Shown one piece after another: positions 9,352-19,173 of a stretch of DNA of 64,000 nucleotides. The stretch is from SM1-73 sp964588305 (lineage in GTDB: Bacteria > Zixibacteria > MSB-5A5 > SM1-73): positions 7,587-71,586 of the forward strand of contig CAZPOP010000018.1 in the NCBI GenBank assembly GCA_964588305.1, written 5' to 3'. Under the pieces are notes generated by a model. That model was not told the DNA's origin, did no database searches, and saw only the letters and a list, made by a program, of their open reading frames with translations. Numbering within the stretch: position 1 is the first letter of the stretch; each line of letters starts with the position of its first letter. A program made the translations under genes and the position numbers.

Positions 9352-11532
9352 TTACTGCCAAAGAGGATTGGCGAACAAGCTGGGTCTGCCCCACATCGAG
9401 GGGATGAAGCGCACGTAGTCGGTGGGTGGAGACCCGTCGAGGAAAAGATAGTTGATAAGATACACAAGATCCGCTACATCCACCATGCGATCAGCATTGA
9501 CGTCCCCTTGATCCGCGTACGGAATAGGGGCCGCTCCATTCTGAAACAGGTAGTTGATCAGGTAGATCACGTCGCTTATGTCCAGCTCGTCCGAAGCGTC
9601 CGCATCTCCCCTGTAGAAGCCGGCATATCTCAAGACCCTGTGCCACCACTGCGACCAGCTGAGTCCGTCGGTTAAGTCTCTGCCGAAGTCAATCCATATC
9701 TCGATGTTTGCATCTCCCTCATGCAGGTCAATGGCTCCGGGAGTTATCAGCAGACAGAAGTCGTCTCTGTTCTGTCCCATATGCTCGGGGTAGACGTAAC
9801 CAGGTGTGCTTATAAGAACCCATAGTGAGTCTTGATCGAGACCATAACCCAATGGGGGCCAGACGTAGAATGAACTTTTGACGAACTTCATGTTGAACAT
9901 AAGCTCATCATGGAAAGGAACTTTGAACATACCACAGACAATCTCAGGTTCCAAGGGATCGTACATCCACATTAGATTGTGGAGCGTATCCATATTACCC
10001 CAATTGTTAAGAGCATCGAAGACATCCCAATCCTCAAATAGCGCTACGAACATGGAATCGATGGGGGTAGGAGTGGGATTATAGTAAATCTTGATCTTGA
10101 TGGAGAAATCCACGCATGAGTCCATAATGCCCACAACGAATACCGAGTCATGCTCTCCGGGGATACTGGTGTCTGAGTAGAACTCGGCATAGCCTATGTT
10201 GGCTGGCCACTTGGGATCAAAGTAACAATCCATAGGCTGGGTCGGGAGCCAGCCCGTATGATGATGAGTCGTTCCAAAATCCAGAGCCATGTTATTCGGC
10301 CCGGTGGCCACTATAAATGTGCCGTCATACAGAAAGTCCATCCCGTGCCACACGAAGTTCTGAGATTGGACGTCGTCCCCTACTGCTCCGAAGTTGGTGA
10401 TCCTCTGCTTGCCATGGAAAAACTCGACCACACACTCGTCATACGGAGGCTGGACCGTCAGGATGACATCATGGCACTTGGGTCCCTGTCCATCTGCGCC
10501 GGTTCCGCAGAAGGTCAATGTGTCGTCGCCGCATGGCGTCCCCACATCCACGCTTATGGTCACATCAGAGATGTAAGGCGCAGGAACATTGTCCGGATCG
10601 AAGGAAACGTTGATGCCGGCGGGCGGAGTGCAATCCAGATCGACATTCAAGCTGTAGCCCAGAACGGAGCCCACATCCACCTGGTATTTAACCGCCGGAG
10701 GCAGGCCAACACCAGCAGAATTTTCCTCAGGCGAGCACCAAATGGTGAAGGTCGACTCCTCAGGTGCATACGGGCAAATGACCGCATTAATGTAGAGTTC
10801 GTACGGCCAATAATCTTCCCAGGCACTCCCGTCCCAGCCGCTGCTGCGATCGGTCTCGAAGGCCCCATCATCGCTCAGAATGGACAGGGTGTCGCCAGGT
10901 TCATGGGCGTGGGAGAATCCGATGTGGAACTTCTGATGCAGATCGAACTCAATCCCTCCCGGCCAGGTTTCCATCACGGTGTAGTAGGGATACCAGGTTA
11001 TGCTATCGTAGTCAACGTGGAAAGATGCGATTGCCTGATCGGGCGGGTTGTTGTCCAGAGGATAGAGTCCATCCGATAGCCAGACGTACAAATCAAGATC
11101 CGGCGTCCCGGAACTGCCGTTTTCATAGAAGCATATCTCGATCTTATCCAAACGTCCACCGTAATCCGAAGGCATCTCAAATCGCATATTGAGGAACTCA
11201 TCATTAGGTGGCTGTTTCCAGTGGTAGTAAGCATAGATGCCGCCCCACAAGACCTCCAGAGTAGTGTCGCAAGGCTCCTCCGGCAAGGGGAACACAGTTC
11301 CTAACTTATCACCCTGACCTTCCCTGTGGTGCTGGCCATCTTGCGGCTGAGAAGGACGATCAGCACTGAGAACTGCCAAAGAGAATCCTAACACAAACGC
11401 GCAAGCGAGTCCGATTGTCAGCAAACAGTCTCCAAAGCCTTTCTTTCTCTGCTTTTCGATTCTTCTGCTCCCGGCAAATGACAAAGCTGGGGACTTTGAC
11501 CGACACTTAGAGGAATTTTCCTGGGGTTTCAT
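9352..11532 (-). CDS. Secreted Ig/BACON-like protein with C-terminal dockerin pair
   Basis: The product has 726 residues. The start at 11532 is chosen because GGAGGAGG precedes it by 6 nt; the open frame extends 15 codons further without a ribosome site. A hydrophobic segment at about 36-55 after a basic N-region is a late signal peptide or anchor. Domains: a jelly-roll-like module (about 90-210), a BACON/Ig-like stretch rich in CxPPAGxxV motifs (about 230-360), a beta domain, and two EF-hand-like dockerin repeats (GDADASDELDISDVIYLINYLF and GDVNADRMVDVADLVYLINY) ending some 20 residues before the C-terminus. It is probably cell-surface or secreted. The substrate and function are unknown. Confidence 0.8.
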   Translation of the reverse strand: MKPQENSSKCRSKSPALSFAGSRRIEKQRKKGFGDCLLTIGLACAFVLGFSLAVLSADRPSQPQDGQHHREGQGDKLGTVFPLPEEPCDTTLEVLWGGIYAYYHWKQPPNDEFLNMRFEMPSDYGGRLDKIEICFYENGSSGTPDLDLYVWLSDGLYPLDNNPPDQAIASFHVDYDSITWYPYYTVMETWPGGIEFDLHQKFHIGFSHAHEPGDTLSILSDDGAFETDRSSGWDGSAWEDYWPYELYINAVICPYAPEESTFTIWCSPEENSAGVGLPPAVKYQVDVGSVLGYSLNVDLDCTPPAGINVSFDPDNVPAPYISDVTISVDVGTPCGDDTLTFCGTGADGQGPKCHDVILTVQPPYDECVVEFFHGKQRITNFGAVGDDVQSQNFVWHGMDFLYDGTFIVATGPNNMALDFGTTHHHTGWLPTQPMDCYFDPKWPANIGYAEFYSDTSIPGEHDSVFVVGIMDSCVDFSIKIKIYYNPTPTPIDSMFVALFEDWDVFDALNNWGNMDTLHNLMWMYDPLEPEIVCGMFKVPFHDELMFNMKFVKSSFYVWPPLGYGLDQDSLWVLISTPGYVYPEHMGQNRDDFCLLITPGAIDLHEGDANIEIWIDFGRDLTDGLSWSQWWHRVLRYAGFYRGDADASDELDISDVIYLINYLFQNGAAPIPYADQGDVNADRMVDVADLVYLINYLFLDGSPPTDYVRFIPSMWGRPSLFANPLWQ

Positions 11533-11726
11533 TTTGACCTCCTCCGCGACTGATCTGCCCTCTCCTTGAGACATCACTTAGGCGACCTCTTCATCCGTCG
11601 ACAACAACTCACGAAAATCGCCGGAGCGGGAACTAGGAGGACAAATCACGCCCGCGGCCAGTCAATAGCTGGCCGCAAAGAACCTGGATTTCACTTTGCG
11701 ATTTCTAGTTTACCCTTCTACAGCGT

Positions 11727-11754
11727 AATTTAGGAACTTGCTTCGACTTGTCAA
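11727..11754 (-). promoter_or_regulatory. Sigma-70-type promoter for the dockerin gene at 11532
   Basis: On the minus strand TTGACA (11749-11754) is followed after 16 nt by TAAATT (11727-11732). The predicted leader is about 190 nt. The same TTGACA-N16/17-TAAATT form recurs at 19174 and 45737. Confidence 0.55.
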
Positions 11755-11830
11755 GAGAAAAAGTGGCTTCTGGGGAGGGTAATCCGCTTCGATTCTAGAC
11801 TGATGCTCAGATTCGATTGGGCAAAAAATA

Positions 11831-11860
11831 CCCCGACCTCGTTTTGACCGAGGCCGGGGC
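11831..11860 (-). terminator. Rho-independent terminator of the ClC gene
   Basis: CCCCGACCTCG (11831-11841) pairs with CGAGGCCGGGG (11849-11859) with one mismatch. On the minus strand it is followed by an ATTTTTT run. It ends transcription from the gene at 12047-13816. Confidence 0.7.
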
Positions 11861-11951
11861 AAAAGTACGCTTCAATTCAGAGAGATGCACCATCCCGAAC
11901 CATAAGGTTCGGGGCGTATCCGTGTTCTAACTCTCAAGCGGAAAGCAACAA

Positions 11952-12015
11952 GGGCTGTCCCTATGCTGGCGTGTCTTTCTTCTTATACGCCATGAGAAAG
12001 CATTTCTAACAGCCC
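11952..12015. other. Nested inverted repeat downstream of the ClC gene
   Basis: GGGCTGT (11952-11958) pairs with ACAGCCC (12009-12015). Inside, ATGC pairs with GCAT and TGGCGT with ACGCCA. This gives a 64-nt branched hairpin between the ClC stop and its terminator. The function is unknown. A second palindrome (CCCGAACC...GGTTCGGG) lies at about 11892-11912. Confidence 0.4.
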
Positions 12016-12046
12016 CTACGGGCGAACACTCCAGATTCTTCGCGGG

Positions 12047-13816
12047 TCAACCTTTACTGGTCTTTTCTATGAGTTTCCTGTTGTAATAGGAGATCACGTC
12101 TCCCCTCTTTAAAACACCGACAAGCTTCTTAGGATTATGTCTTTCTACCACCGGCAAGGCTTCCACATCCTGCAAGCCGAACTTCTGCAAAGCAGAAATC
12201 AGGGTCTCATCGGGAAAAAGAGTCAGAGGATTGGAGGAGACCACGTCTTTGACGATAACCAGATCGTCCAGACTCCTCTTGGTGATCAGATTTCTTATAT
12301 CCTGCAAGGACATGGTTCCTTCCAGATCCCCCTTATAGTCAACAACGGGAAAGACGCTCTCCTTGCTCGACTCCAGGAAGGGCAGAAGTTTTCCTAAAGG
12401 CATGGAATGAGAGATCGATTCCCACTGCGGGCTCATCACCTCTCTGACAAAGACCGACCCTAAGATGCTTATGTCCCTTCCTGCTTTCAGGTTAATCCCC
12501 CTCCTGACTAATTTCATGGTGTAGATGGATTCTCGGGAGAGTCTGTGGGACAGAAGGGTGCTCAAAACGCTGGACAGCATCAGTGGCAGGATGATGCGGT
12601 AGTCTCCGGTCATCTCGAAGATGATGAGCATGGCGGTGATGGGAGCATGGGTGGTTCCGGCCACCATGGCACTCATCCCCACCAAGGCGTATGCCCCTGG
12701 GTTGGCGGTCACTTCAGGGAAAGCAAGATGAACCAAATTTCCGAAAAATCCTCCTAAGACGGCCCCCATGAAGAGCGATGGGGCGAAAATTCCTCCCGAC
12801 CCACCTGAACCTAAGGTTAAGGAGGTACCGACTATTTTCAAGAACACTAGCACGATCAAAACCCACAGCACCATCTCACCATGCAGTGCTGCGCCAATAG
12901 CTTCGTATCCTACCCCAAAGAGTTGAGGAAAGAAGATACCGATTATCCCCAGCATCAACCCGCCGAAAGCAGGTTTCAGATAGTTGTTGATCTTCCAGTT
13001 TTCAAAGATATCCTCGCTTTTGTATAAAACCTTAATGAACAAAACAGAAAACACGCCCGCCACCAATCCCAGACCTATGTACATGGGCATCTCCCAGACG
13101 CTCACCAGGTCATAAGCAGGAACGAAGAATGCTGGATAGTTTCCGACGAATGCTCGCGAGATAACCGTGGCTATCACCGAAGAGAGGATCACCGGGCTGA
13201 AGGCATGTATGGTAAAGTCACCCAAAATGATCTCCAATGCAAAGAGCACTCCAGCTATAGGCGCGTTGAAAGTCGCCGAGATACCGGCCGCAGCCCCACA
13301 GCCCACCAACACCCTCACCCTCTGTCCCGACATCTTGAACACCTGGCCGACGGTGGAACCCAGAGCAGACCCTATTTGCACAATGGGCCCTTCCCTTCCG
13401 GCTGAACCGCCGGAGCCGATGCATATGGAGGAAGCTATGGATTTTGCCAAAGCGATCAACGGCCGAATGATCCCACCTCGTAAAGCCACGGCCAACATCA
13501 CCTCCGGCACCCCGTGTCCCCGGGCCTCCTTGGCCAAACCGAAGGTGATGGGAGCAACCAAGAGCCCACCGATCATCGGAATCAGCGGTATCAGAAACTC
13601 GGGGCGCTCAGTCACGTACGAAAAAAGGAGCATGCCGTAATCAAAGAAAATCAGATGGAAGAATCCTATAAGCCAGCGAAAGATTATGGCCCCAAAGCCT
13701 CCACCCAGACCCACCACCACCGACAGGATGATCAAGACCTGCTGCTCGGAAAGCTTCAATCTCCCGATGAACTTTACAAACCATCCACCTATCTTTGCAC
13801 GAACGGCGTTCAACAT
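12047..13816 (-). CDS. ClC-family chloride channel/antiporter with CBS pair
   Basis: The product has 589 residues from the ATG at 13816; a TTG at 13852 would add 12 residues, and neither has a clear ribosome site. The membrane part has the ClC signatures GSGGSAG with GREGP (residues 140-144, containing the gating Glu) and GSGGSGGIFAPS. The C-terminal third contains two CBS domains, beginning near VREVMSPQWESI and VKDVVSSNPLTL, which in this family bind adenine nucleotides and modulate transport. The protein exchanges or conducts Cl- or another anion across the inner membrane. The gating Glu suggests a Cl-/H+ antiporter rather than a pure channel. Confidence 0.9.
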   Translation of the reverse strand: MLNAVRAKIGGWFVKFIGRLKLSEQQVLIILSVVVGLGGGFGAIIFRWLIGFFHLIFFDYGMLLFSYVTERPEFLIPLIPMIGGLLVAPITFGLAKEARGHGVPEVMLAVALRGGIIRPLIALAKSIASSICIGSGGSAGREGPIVQIGSALGSTVGQVFKMSGQRVRVLVGCGAAAGISATFNAPIAGVLFALEIILGDFTIHAFSPVILSSVIATVISRAFVGNYPAFFVPAYDLVSVWEMPMYIGLGLVAGVFSVLFIKVLYKSEDIFENWKINNYLKPAFGGLMLGIIGIFFPQLFGVGYEAIGAALHGEMVLWVLIVLVFLKIVGTSLTLGSGGSGGIFAPSLFMGAVLGGFFGNLVHLAFPEVTANPGAYALVGMSAMVAGTTHAPITAMLIIFEMTGDYRIILPLMLSSVLSTLLSHRLSRESIYTMKLVRRGINLKAGRDISILGSVFVREVMSPQWESISHSMPLGKLLPFLESSKESVFPVVDYKGDLEGTMSLQDIRNLITKRSLDDLVIVKDVVSSNPLTLFPDETLISALQKFGLQDVEALPVVERHNPKKLVGVLKRGDVISYYNRKLIEKTSKG

Positions 13817-13868
13817 AGGACACAAAAATAAAAGAAAATCTCGAATATGCAAACGAATTCAAAAGAAA

Positions 13869-13899
13869 GCCCCAACCCCTCATTGCGAGGGATTGGGGC
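13869..13899 (-). terminator. Rho-independent terminator of the peptidase/caspase-like operon
   Basis: GCCCCAA (13869-13875) and CCCTC (13877-13881) pair with GAGGG (13887-13891) and TTGGGGC (13893-13899). On the minus strand it is followed by TTTCTTTT. It lies 35 nt after the stop at 13934. Confidence 0.8.
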
Positions 13900-13933
13900 A
13901 GATTTGCTCCAAACTGCGATGTTACTTAATTAT

Positions 13934-15247
13934 CTAACAAGACATTGGCGGCGATCCACCTAAGAAGAGATAATTTATCAGATAGGTGACGTCACCTATG
14001 TCCACTTCACCATCGCAGTTGACATCTCCGGATTCCCACGGTATGGGCTCGGATCCTCCCAGAAAGAGATAGTTGATTAGATACATGACGTCGGCTACGT
14101 CAATCACCTCGTCACCATTGGCATCCCCGCGGATGAACTCCGGGCCGCATCTTGCTACAACCGGTACCACTGCAAAATTCTCATCACCACAAAATACCAT
14201 GCAGTCCACACACATGGGATAATCTGCAATCGCCTGGTCAAATGCCGCCTTTACCGTATACTCCTGATTCATGTAATCGAATATCGCATCCTGCCAACCG
14301 AGCGCATGGATCCAAGCATCGTCACACTCAGGTTCGCCCATGTGGCAATAGCCGACAGTCACGGTATTCTCCATCGATCCTTTTCTGAACTCATATGAGA
14401 AACTTCCCGAGGCTAGGCTGCACATTCCGTCGCAGCTGCCTATGAATGCAAAAGGCATCTTTGTATAATCCGCAATCCAACTGCGGATCTCAGATGCATA
14501 AGTTACGTTCGTACACGAATTGGCGAAATATGTATACATGCCGTGTGCTATCTCATAGAACACCGCAGTTGAACAGCCCTGAACGGGGCTTTTGACTTCT
14601 AACTCGTCAGGCCAGGTTACAGCCTCAGTGACGTACCCCATTGTGTTGAACCAATATTCAGCGTTCTGGTAAAAATCAGTCCACGCCCCCCAGCAACGCG
14701 GATCAAAATACCAGGGACCTGATAATGAGAAGCCTGTATTTGGCGGTGGGACACCATTGCCTAACATTTCGCCATCTACGGCATCGACGATCGTGACAAT
14801 AGGCCTCCCGTCGTGATGGCTTCTCACCACCCAGCACGGATTCTGCGGTGTCGGCACCAGCGGGAAAACGTCCGATTCCGGTGATATGATATATAACCTC
14901 GTGAACTGAACCTCTCCTTTGACCACTGACTCCGCCTCTTCTTTGGCGATTTCCGGCATTGCATGTTCCGGCAAATCGCCTCGCCAATGGATCTTTTTTT
15001 TCAGAAGCTCCTCGGTGTCTTTATCAAATTGGTACACTATGAAGTCCTTCTCGACGATTGCCTCATCTATCATTCTCTGATGAAAATAGACTATCACATC
15101 ACCAATTTCGATCCTTTCGAATTCTCTGCCGCCCGTCTCATACTTTGCGAGAAGATCATCGTCTGCATTTGCCGTGTTTATGGCAGTGCTAAGGGTCAGC
15201 ATACTGATGACCATTACCATGCTTATGAACAACGATTTAGTATTCAT
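13934..15247 (-). CDS. Secreted PepSY / caspase-like protein with dockerin (copy 1)
   Basis: The protein has 437 residues and a signal peptide of about 28. After a PepSY-like propeptide region (about 95-165, ending in the VDAVDGEMLG strand) comes a domain with FYEIAHG (His235-Gly236) and PFAFIGSCDG (Cys272). The spacing and the strand-His-Gly / strand-Cys order fit a clan CD caspase-fold cysteine peptidase. I infer this from pattern only. The final 60 residues are two dockerin EF-hand-like repeats. It is highly similar along its whole length to the gene just upstream (15357-16682), so the two arose by tandem duplication. Both lie in one transcription unit with the M1 peptidase, ending at the 13869 terminator. 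Confidence 0.75.
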   Translation of the reverse strand: MNTKSLFISMVMVISMLTLSTAINTANADDDLLAKYETGGREFERIEIGDVIVYFHQRMIDEAIVEKDFIVYQFDKDTEELLKKKIHWRGDLPEHAMPEIAKEEAESVVKGEVQFTRLYIISPESDVFPLVPTPQNPCWVVRSHHDGRPIVTIVDAVDGEMLGNGVPPPNTGFSLSGPWYFDPRCWGAWTDFYQNAEYWFNTMGYVTEAVTWPDELEVKSPVQGCSTAVFYEIAHGMYTYFANSCTNVTYASEIRSWIADYTKMPFAFIGSCDGMCSLASGSFSYEFRKGSMENTVTVGYCHMGEPECDDAWIHALGWQDAIFDYMNQEYTVKAAFDQAIADYPMCVDCMVFCGDENFAVVPVVARCGPEFIRGDANGDEVIDVADVMYLINYLFLGGSEPIPWESGDVNCDGEVDIGDVTYLINYLFLGGSPPMSC

Positions 15248-15356
15248 TTGTATCTTCTTTTCCGTGACTCCAGCCCAACCTAACAGGATATGCCTATGTT
15301 CTTATAACTCAACCCTCCGGCTTGCCCGCGACAACCCGGCTATCTTGTTTGACTGT

Positions 15357-16682
15357 CTAACATGATTGTGGCAGCGTCCCTCCGATGAACAAGTAGTTTA
15401 TCAAACACATTACGTCAGCTATATCCACCGCCCCGTCACAATTGGCGTCCCCAGCTTCCATAGGCTGGGGAGGTGATCCACCTATGAACAGGTAGTTTAT
15501 CAGATACATGACGTCGGCCACGTCAATTACCTCGTCGCCATTGGCATCCCCGACAACGAACTCAGCACCACGTCTTGTCACCACCGGCACCACTGAGAAA
15601 TTCTCGTCACCACAAAATCTCATGCAGTCTAAGCACATTGGATAATCTGCAATCGCCTGGTCAAATGCTGTCTTCACGGTATATTCCTGATTCATGTAAT
15701 CGAACATGGCGTTTTGCCAAGCGATCGAGTTGTCCCAGGCATCTGAACATTGAGGTTCACTCATGTGGCAGTACCCCACAGTGACGGTACTCAGCATCGA
15801 ACCCTTTCTGAACTCGTACGAGAAACTGCCTGAACCGACGTTGCACATTCCCTCGCAGCTGCCCAGAAAGGTGAAAGGCATCTTGGTGTAATCCTCGATC
15901 CAGTTATGGATCTCGGATGAAGACGTAACTTCCGGGTCGCTTCCTCCTAGGCATCCACTTGCAAAATTGTAGCTGTCCCCATGCGCCAACTCGTAAAACA
16001 CCGCCGTCGAATCGCTCTGAACATGCTCTCTGACTTTCTCCTGGGTCGGCCATTCTACGTCCTCTGTGAGGTAACCCATCGTGTTGAACCAATATGCAGC
16101 ATTCAAATACCAGCTAAACCACGATCCGTCGCAAGGATAAAAATACCAGGGGCCGGACAATGAGAAGCCGATATATGGCGGCGGAACACCATTGCCTAAT
16201 ATTTCGCCATCCACAGCATCGATGATGGTGACAATCGGTCTCCCATCGCCGATGCTTCTCACCACCCAGCATGGATTCTGTGGCGTTGGCTTAAGGGGGA
16301 AAACGTCCGATTCCGGCGATAGGATATATAACCTGGTAAACTGAACCTCTCCCTGAACCATTGACCCCGCCTCTTCTTTGGTGATCTCCGGCGTCACATG
16401 CTCCGGTAAATCGCTTCGCCAATGGGTTTTCTTCTCCAGAAGTTCCTCAGTGTTTTTGTCGAATTGGTACACGATGAAGTCTCTTTCGACGATTGCCTCA
16501 TCTATCATTCTCTGATGAAAATAGACTATCACATCGCCTATCTCGACTCTTTTGAATTCTCTGTCCCCTGTCTCGTACTTTGCGAGAAGATCATCGTCTG
16601 CAGCTTTTGCGGATGTCACAATTCCAGCAGTCAGCACACCGATTACCATCAGCAAAGTTGTAAGCAACGTTTTGGCATTCAT
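15357..16682 (-). CDS. Secreted PepSY / caspase-like protein with dockerin (copy 2)
   Basis: The protein has 441 residues, with a signal peptide (about 1-27), a PepSY-like propeptide (about 95-165, with PCWVVRS and IIDAVDGEILG) and a putative caspase-like domain. The proposed dyad is His234 in FYELAHGDS and Cys276 in FLGSCEG, followed by FSYEFRKGS and the TVTVGYCHM strand. The last 60 residues are a dockerin pair. An AGGA site precedes the ATG. It starts 42 nt after the stop of the M1 peptidase gene and lies 109 nt before copy 1. The intact dyad in both copies argues that both are active. A non-peptidase hydrolase of the same fold remains possible. Confidence 0.75.
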   Translation of the reverse strand: MNAKTLLTTLLMVIGVLTAGIVTSAKAADDDLLAKYETGDREFKRVEIGDVIVYFHQRMIDEAIVERDFIVYQFDKNTEELLEKKTHWRSDLPEHVTPEITKEEAGSMVQGEVQFTRLYILSPESDVFPLKPTPQNPCWVVRSIGDGRPIVTIIDAVDGEILGNGVPPPYIGFSLSGPWYFYPCDGSWFSWYLNAAYWFNTMGYLTEDVEWPTQEKVREHVQSDSTAVFYELAHGDSYNFASGCLGGSDPEVTSSSEIHNWIEDYTKMPFTFLGSCEGMCNVGSGSFSYEFRKGSMLSTVTVGYCHMSEPQCSDAWDNSIAWQNAMFDYMNQEYTVKTAFDQAIADYPMCLDCMRFCGDENFSVVPVVTRRGAEFVVGDANGDEVIDVADVMYLINYLFIGGSPPQPMEAGDANCDGAVDIADVMCLINYLFIGGTLPQSC

Positions 16683-16724
16683 TTATGTCGTCCTTTCTAT
16701 AATCTGTGTACCTCGTTTGACTAT

Positions 16725-18959
16725 CTAACACGATTGTGGCGGTGGCCCCTCAATGAACAAGTAGTTGATCAGATACATGACGTCAGCTACATCCACCTCG
16801 CTGTCACAGTTAACGTCACCGGATTCCCACGGAATGGGATCGGGTCCTCCAAGGAACACATAGTTGATCAGATAGGTTACGTCTCCCACATCTATCTCTC
16901 CGTCCAGATTCACGTCTCCCCGAATGAAGCTTCCCGGCTCCATGACGATGCAAAGCTCCTGGCTGTCGGTGTCTGGCGGAGCAGTCGAATCCGTCACCCT
17001 AACTGCGAAATCAAAGCTATCCGCCACCAGAGGCAGGCCCAGGATGACTCCGGTAAGAGAATCTAACTTCAAACCATCGGGGAGATTTCCGCTTTCCACA
17101 TACCATTTGTATGGAGCAGTCCCTCCTTTAGCCATTAAAGTGTCTTCATAGGCGACGAACTGGATGCCCGAGGGCAAATCAGTGGTCACGATGTTCAACG
17201 AATAGGACGTGGAGGTCACGGTTCTTAGTATCCACTGGTCTTCGTCCACCTGCAAATCGCTGGGAAGTCCGGATACCCAGAACTGAAAATCTTTGTGTCT
17301 TGGGTCGTTGAATACCCCAAAGGTGGTATCCTCTCCTCCGGCTGTGATGGTAACGTCAACCGGCATTGCGAAATGGGTGGGATCCGTGGTTTGATACTGA
17401 TCCAAATGCAAATAGACATCGTAATAGTCAGGTCCTGCGGACTCGTAAATCCAGGAATACCGATACTTGGGATAACGTGTGCCGTAGATCCACTGATCGA
17501 AGAAATCGTCGAAATCCATTCCCGATACCTCCTCGCATACCCCTTGAAAATCCTCGGTCTGAGCCACTCCATAGGGATATTCAGAATAATAGGTTCTGAG
17601 TATCTCAAAAAAGGTGGAATCATCCACCACGTGCCTCAACATGTGCAAAACCCAGGCTCCCTTGTCATAAACGATGGTGCTGAAGATGTTCCAGGCATCG
17701 GTGGTGTCCTCAATAAAGATGGTCCCTGAGCCCAAATACCTCATACCGTTCATGTAAGTGTGGTAATAATCCTCTCCGGAGGTGTATTCGGCCCAGAGCG
17801 CCTCGCAGTAAGTGGCAAATCCCTCGTTAAGCCAGACATGGTGCCAGTTGTGGCAGGTGATATAGTCCCCCCACCACTGATGAGCCAACTCATGAACCAA
17901 TACCCATTGGGAGTACCAGGAGTAAAGTATACTTGTGCAGGTTTGGTGTTCCATGCCACCACCCCAGGTGAAATGGGCCATTCCGTACTTTTCCTCGACA
18001 AAGGGATACTCGCCAAAGGTATTGGCATAAAACTCGATCACGGACGGAGTCATGGGGTATAGCTCTTCGGCTTGAGAGAGTCGTTCCGGATAGACATAAT
18101 AGATCACTTCCATGGAATCCACGTCCTTGGATAGCGGATAATACCAATTGGAGAAAATCACATAATCGGTGGCGGCAATGAAGATCAGATAGGTGGTGAT
18201 GGGATATCTCTCGTGCCACTTGTAGGTCTTGGTGCTTCCGTTGTCCACTATCTCTCCCAAAAGCCCATTGGATGCCACGTACAAATCCGAGCGAACCGTA
18301 ATATTGATGTCCACGGAATCCGCCTTGTCTCTGGGAACGTCTTTGCAGGGCCACCAGGCTTGCGCAAAATAAGGACAGCTCAAAGTCGAAATCACCGGTA
18401 CCTCCGGACTGCCGTGGGTCGACCAGTCAAAGGATTCCAGCCCTCCCTCCAGCGGATGACCATGATAATATACGATCACGTCAAATGGTTCTTGATCGTA
18501 AGGACGATCCAGGGTGATGTGGAGAAGATCGTCATACCAGTCAAAAGAGAGTGACGTGCTGCCCGTCTTTACCGAATCCACATACATCTGGGGATTGTCG
18601 AAAAAGTTGAGCTCCAGATTCACGAATCCATCAATTAAGGCTTGAGCATACGTGTAGGCGGATCCGGATACGGTCTCGGTGGTATCATTCAGCGTCAGGT
18701 CTAACCGATAGTATCGGGCATCATAGTCACTTTGGGCCAAAGTGCCCTCAAAGTGAATTCTCCTCCCCAATTCTCGAAGGTTGTCCAGTCCTTTCTGTTT
18801 CATCTGGGCCATCATTCTGCGGAACTGACCAGGAGTCGTGTTCTCATCATTCAGGATTCCCTGCTCTTGGCTGTAACTATATTCCTGGGCAAAGACTTTT
18901 CCGCTTCCGAGCCCAAGTAAAAATAGTCCCAAAACTAAGATCCTTGCGCATCGCCTCAT
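16725..18959 (-). CDS. Secreted M1-family metallopeptidase with C-terminal dockerin
   Basis: The product has 744 residues from the ATG at 18959, which follows GGGAGG. The open frame runs 30 codons further upstream without a ribosome site. A signal peptide (about 1-24) is followed by the M1 aminopeptidase N-domain and a gluzincin catalytic domain. HELAHQWWG holds the zinc ligands His356 and His360 and the catalytic Glu; the third ligand is the Glu in WLNEGFATY. The exopeptidase loop reads GGMEHQT where most members have GAMEN. C-terminal to the helical domain are an Ig-like putative domain (GLPLVADSFDFAVRVTD) and two dockerin repeats. It is the first gene of the unit with the two caspase-like genes, which suggests a secreted proteolytic system. 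Confidence 0.9.
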   Translation of the reverse strand: MRRCARILVLGLFLLGLGSGKVFAQEYSYSQEQGILNDENTTPGQFRRMMAQMKQKGLDNLRELGRRIHFEGTLAQSDYDARYYRLDLTLNDTTETVSGSAYTYAQALIDGFVNLELNFFDNPQMYVDSVKTGSTSLSFDWYDDLLHITLDRPYDQEPFDVIVYYHGHPLEGGLESFDWSTHGSPEVPVISTLSCPYFAQAWWPCKDVPRDKADSVDINITVRSDLYVASNGLLGEIVDNGSTKTYKWHERYPITTYLIFIAATDYVIFSNWYYPLSKDVDSMEVIYYVYPERLSQAEELYPMTPSVIEFYANTFGEYPFVEEKYGMAHFTWGGGMEHQTCTSILYSWYSQWVLVHELAHQWWGDYITCHNWHHVWLNEGFATYCEALWAEYTSGEDYYHTYMNGMRYLGSGTIFIEDTTDAWNIFSTIVYDKGAWVLHMLRHVVDDSTFFEILRTYYSEYPYGVAQTEDFQGVCEEVSGMDFDDFFDQWIYGTRYPKYRYSWIYESAGPDYYDVYLHLDQYQTTDPTHFAMPVDVTITAGGEDTTFGVFNDPRHKDFQFWVSGLPSDLQVDEDQWILRTVTSTSYSLNIVTTDLPSGIQFVAYEDTLMAKGGTAPYKWYVESGNLPDGLKLDSLTGVILGLPLVADSFDFAVRVTDSTAPPDTDSQELCIVMEPGSFIRGDVNLDGEIDVGDVTYLINYVFLGGPDPIPWESGDVNCDSEVDVADVMYLINYLFIEGPPPQSC

Positions 18960-19086
18960 GGATACCTCCCTTGAAAGGTTGGAAGGTAAAGTAAGCCTTC
19001 TCATAAAACAGCCCCAAAAATCCAGACCCACACATCTTTGTGAGCTCATCTTCTAAGAACTCTTTTTGTGAGTCTAACCTACTTAT

Positions 19087-19114
19087 AACTTAATAAAATA
19101 TCCAATCTTGTCAA
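19087..19114 (-). promoter_or_regulatory. Possible promoter of the peptidase operon
   Basis: On the minus strand TTGACA (19109-19114) is followed after 16 nt by TAAGTT (19087-19092). The -35 is perfect and the -10 is weak. It is the only candidate before the M1 gene. Confidence 0.35.
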
Positions 19115-19173
19115 CCCTTTTCGTCTTCTTGTCAGACCGTGATCTTTGTCTCCGGCTAAGTCATAAATTAGCA

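Noticed and set aside
10258..11079. 273-codon plus-strand open frame
   Set aside because: It is antisense to the dockerin gene 9352-11532, whose domains and ribosome site are clear.
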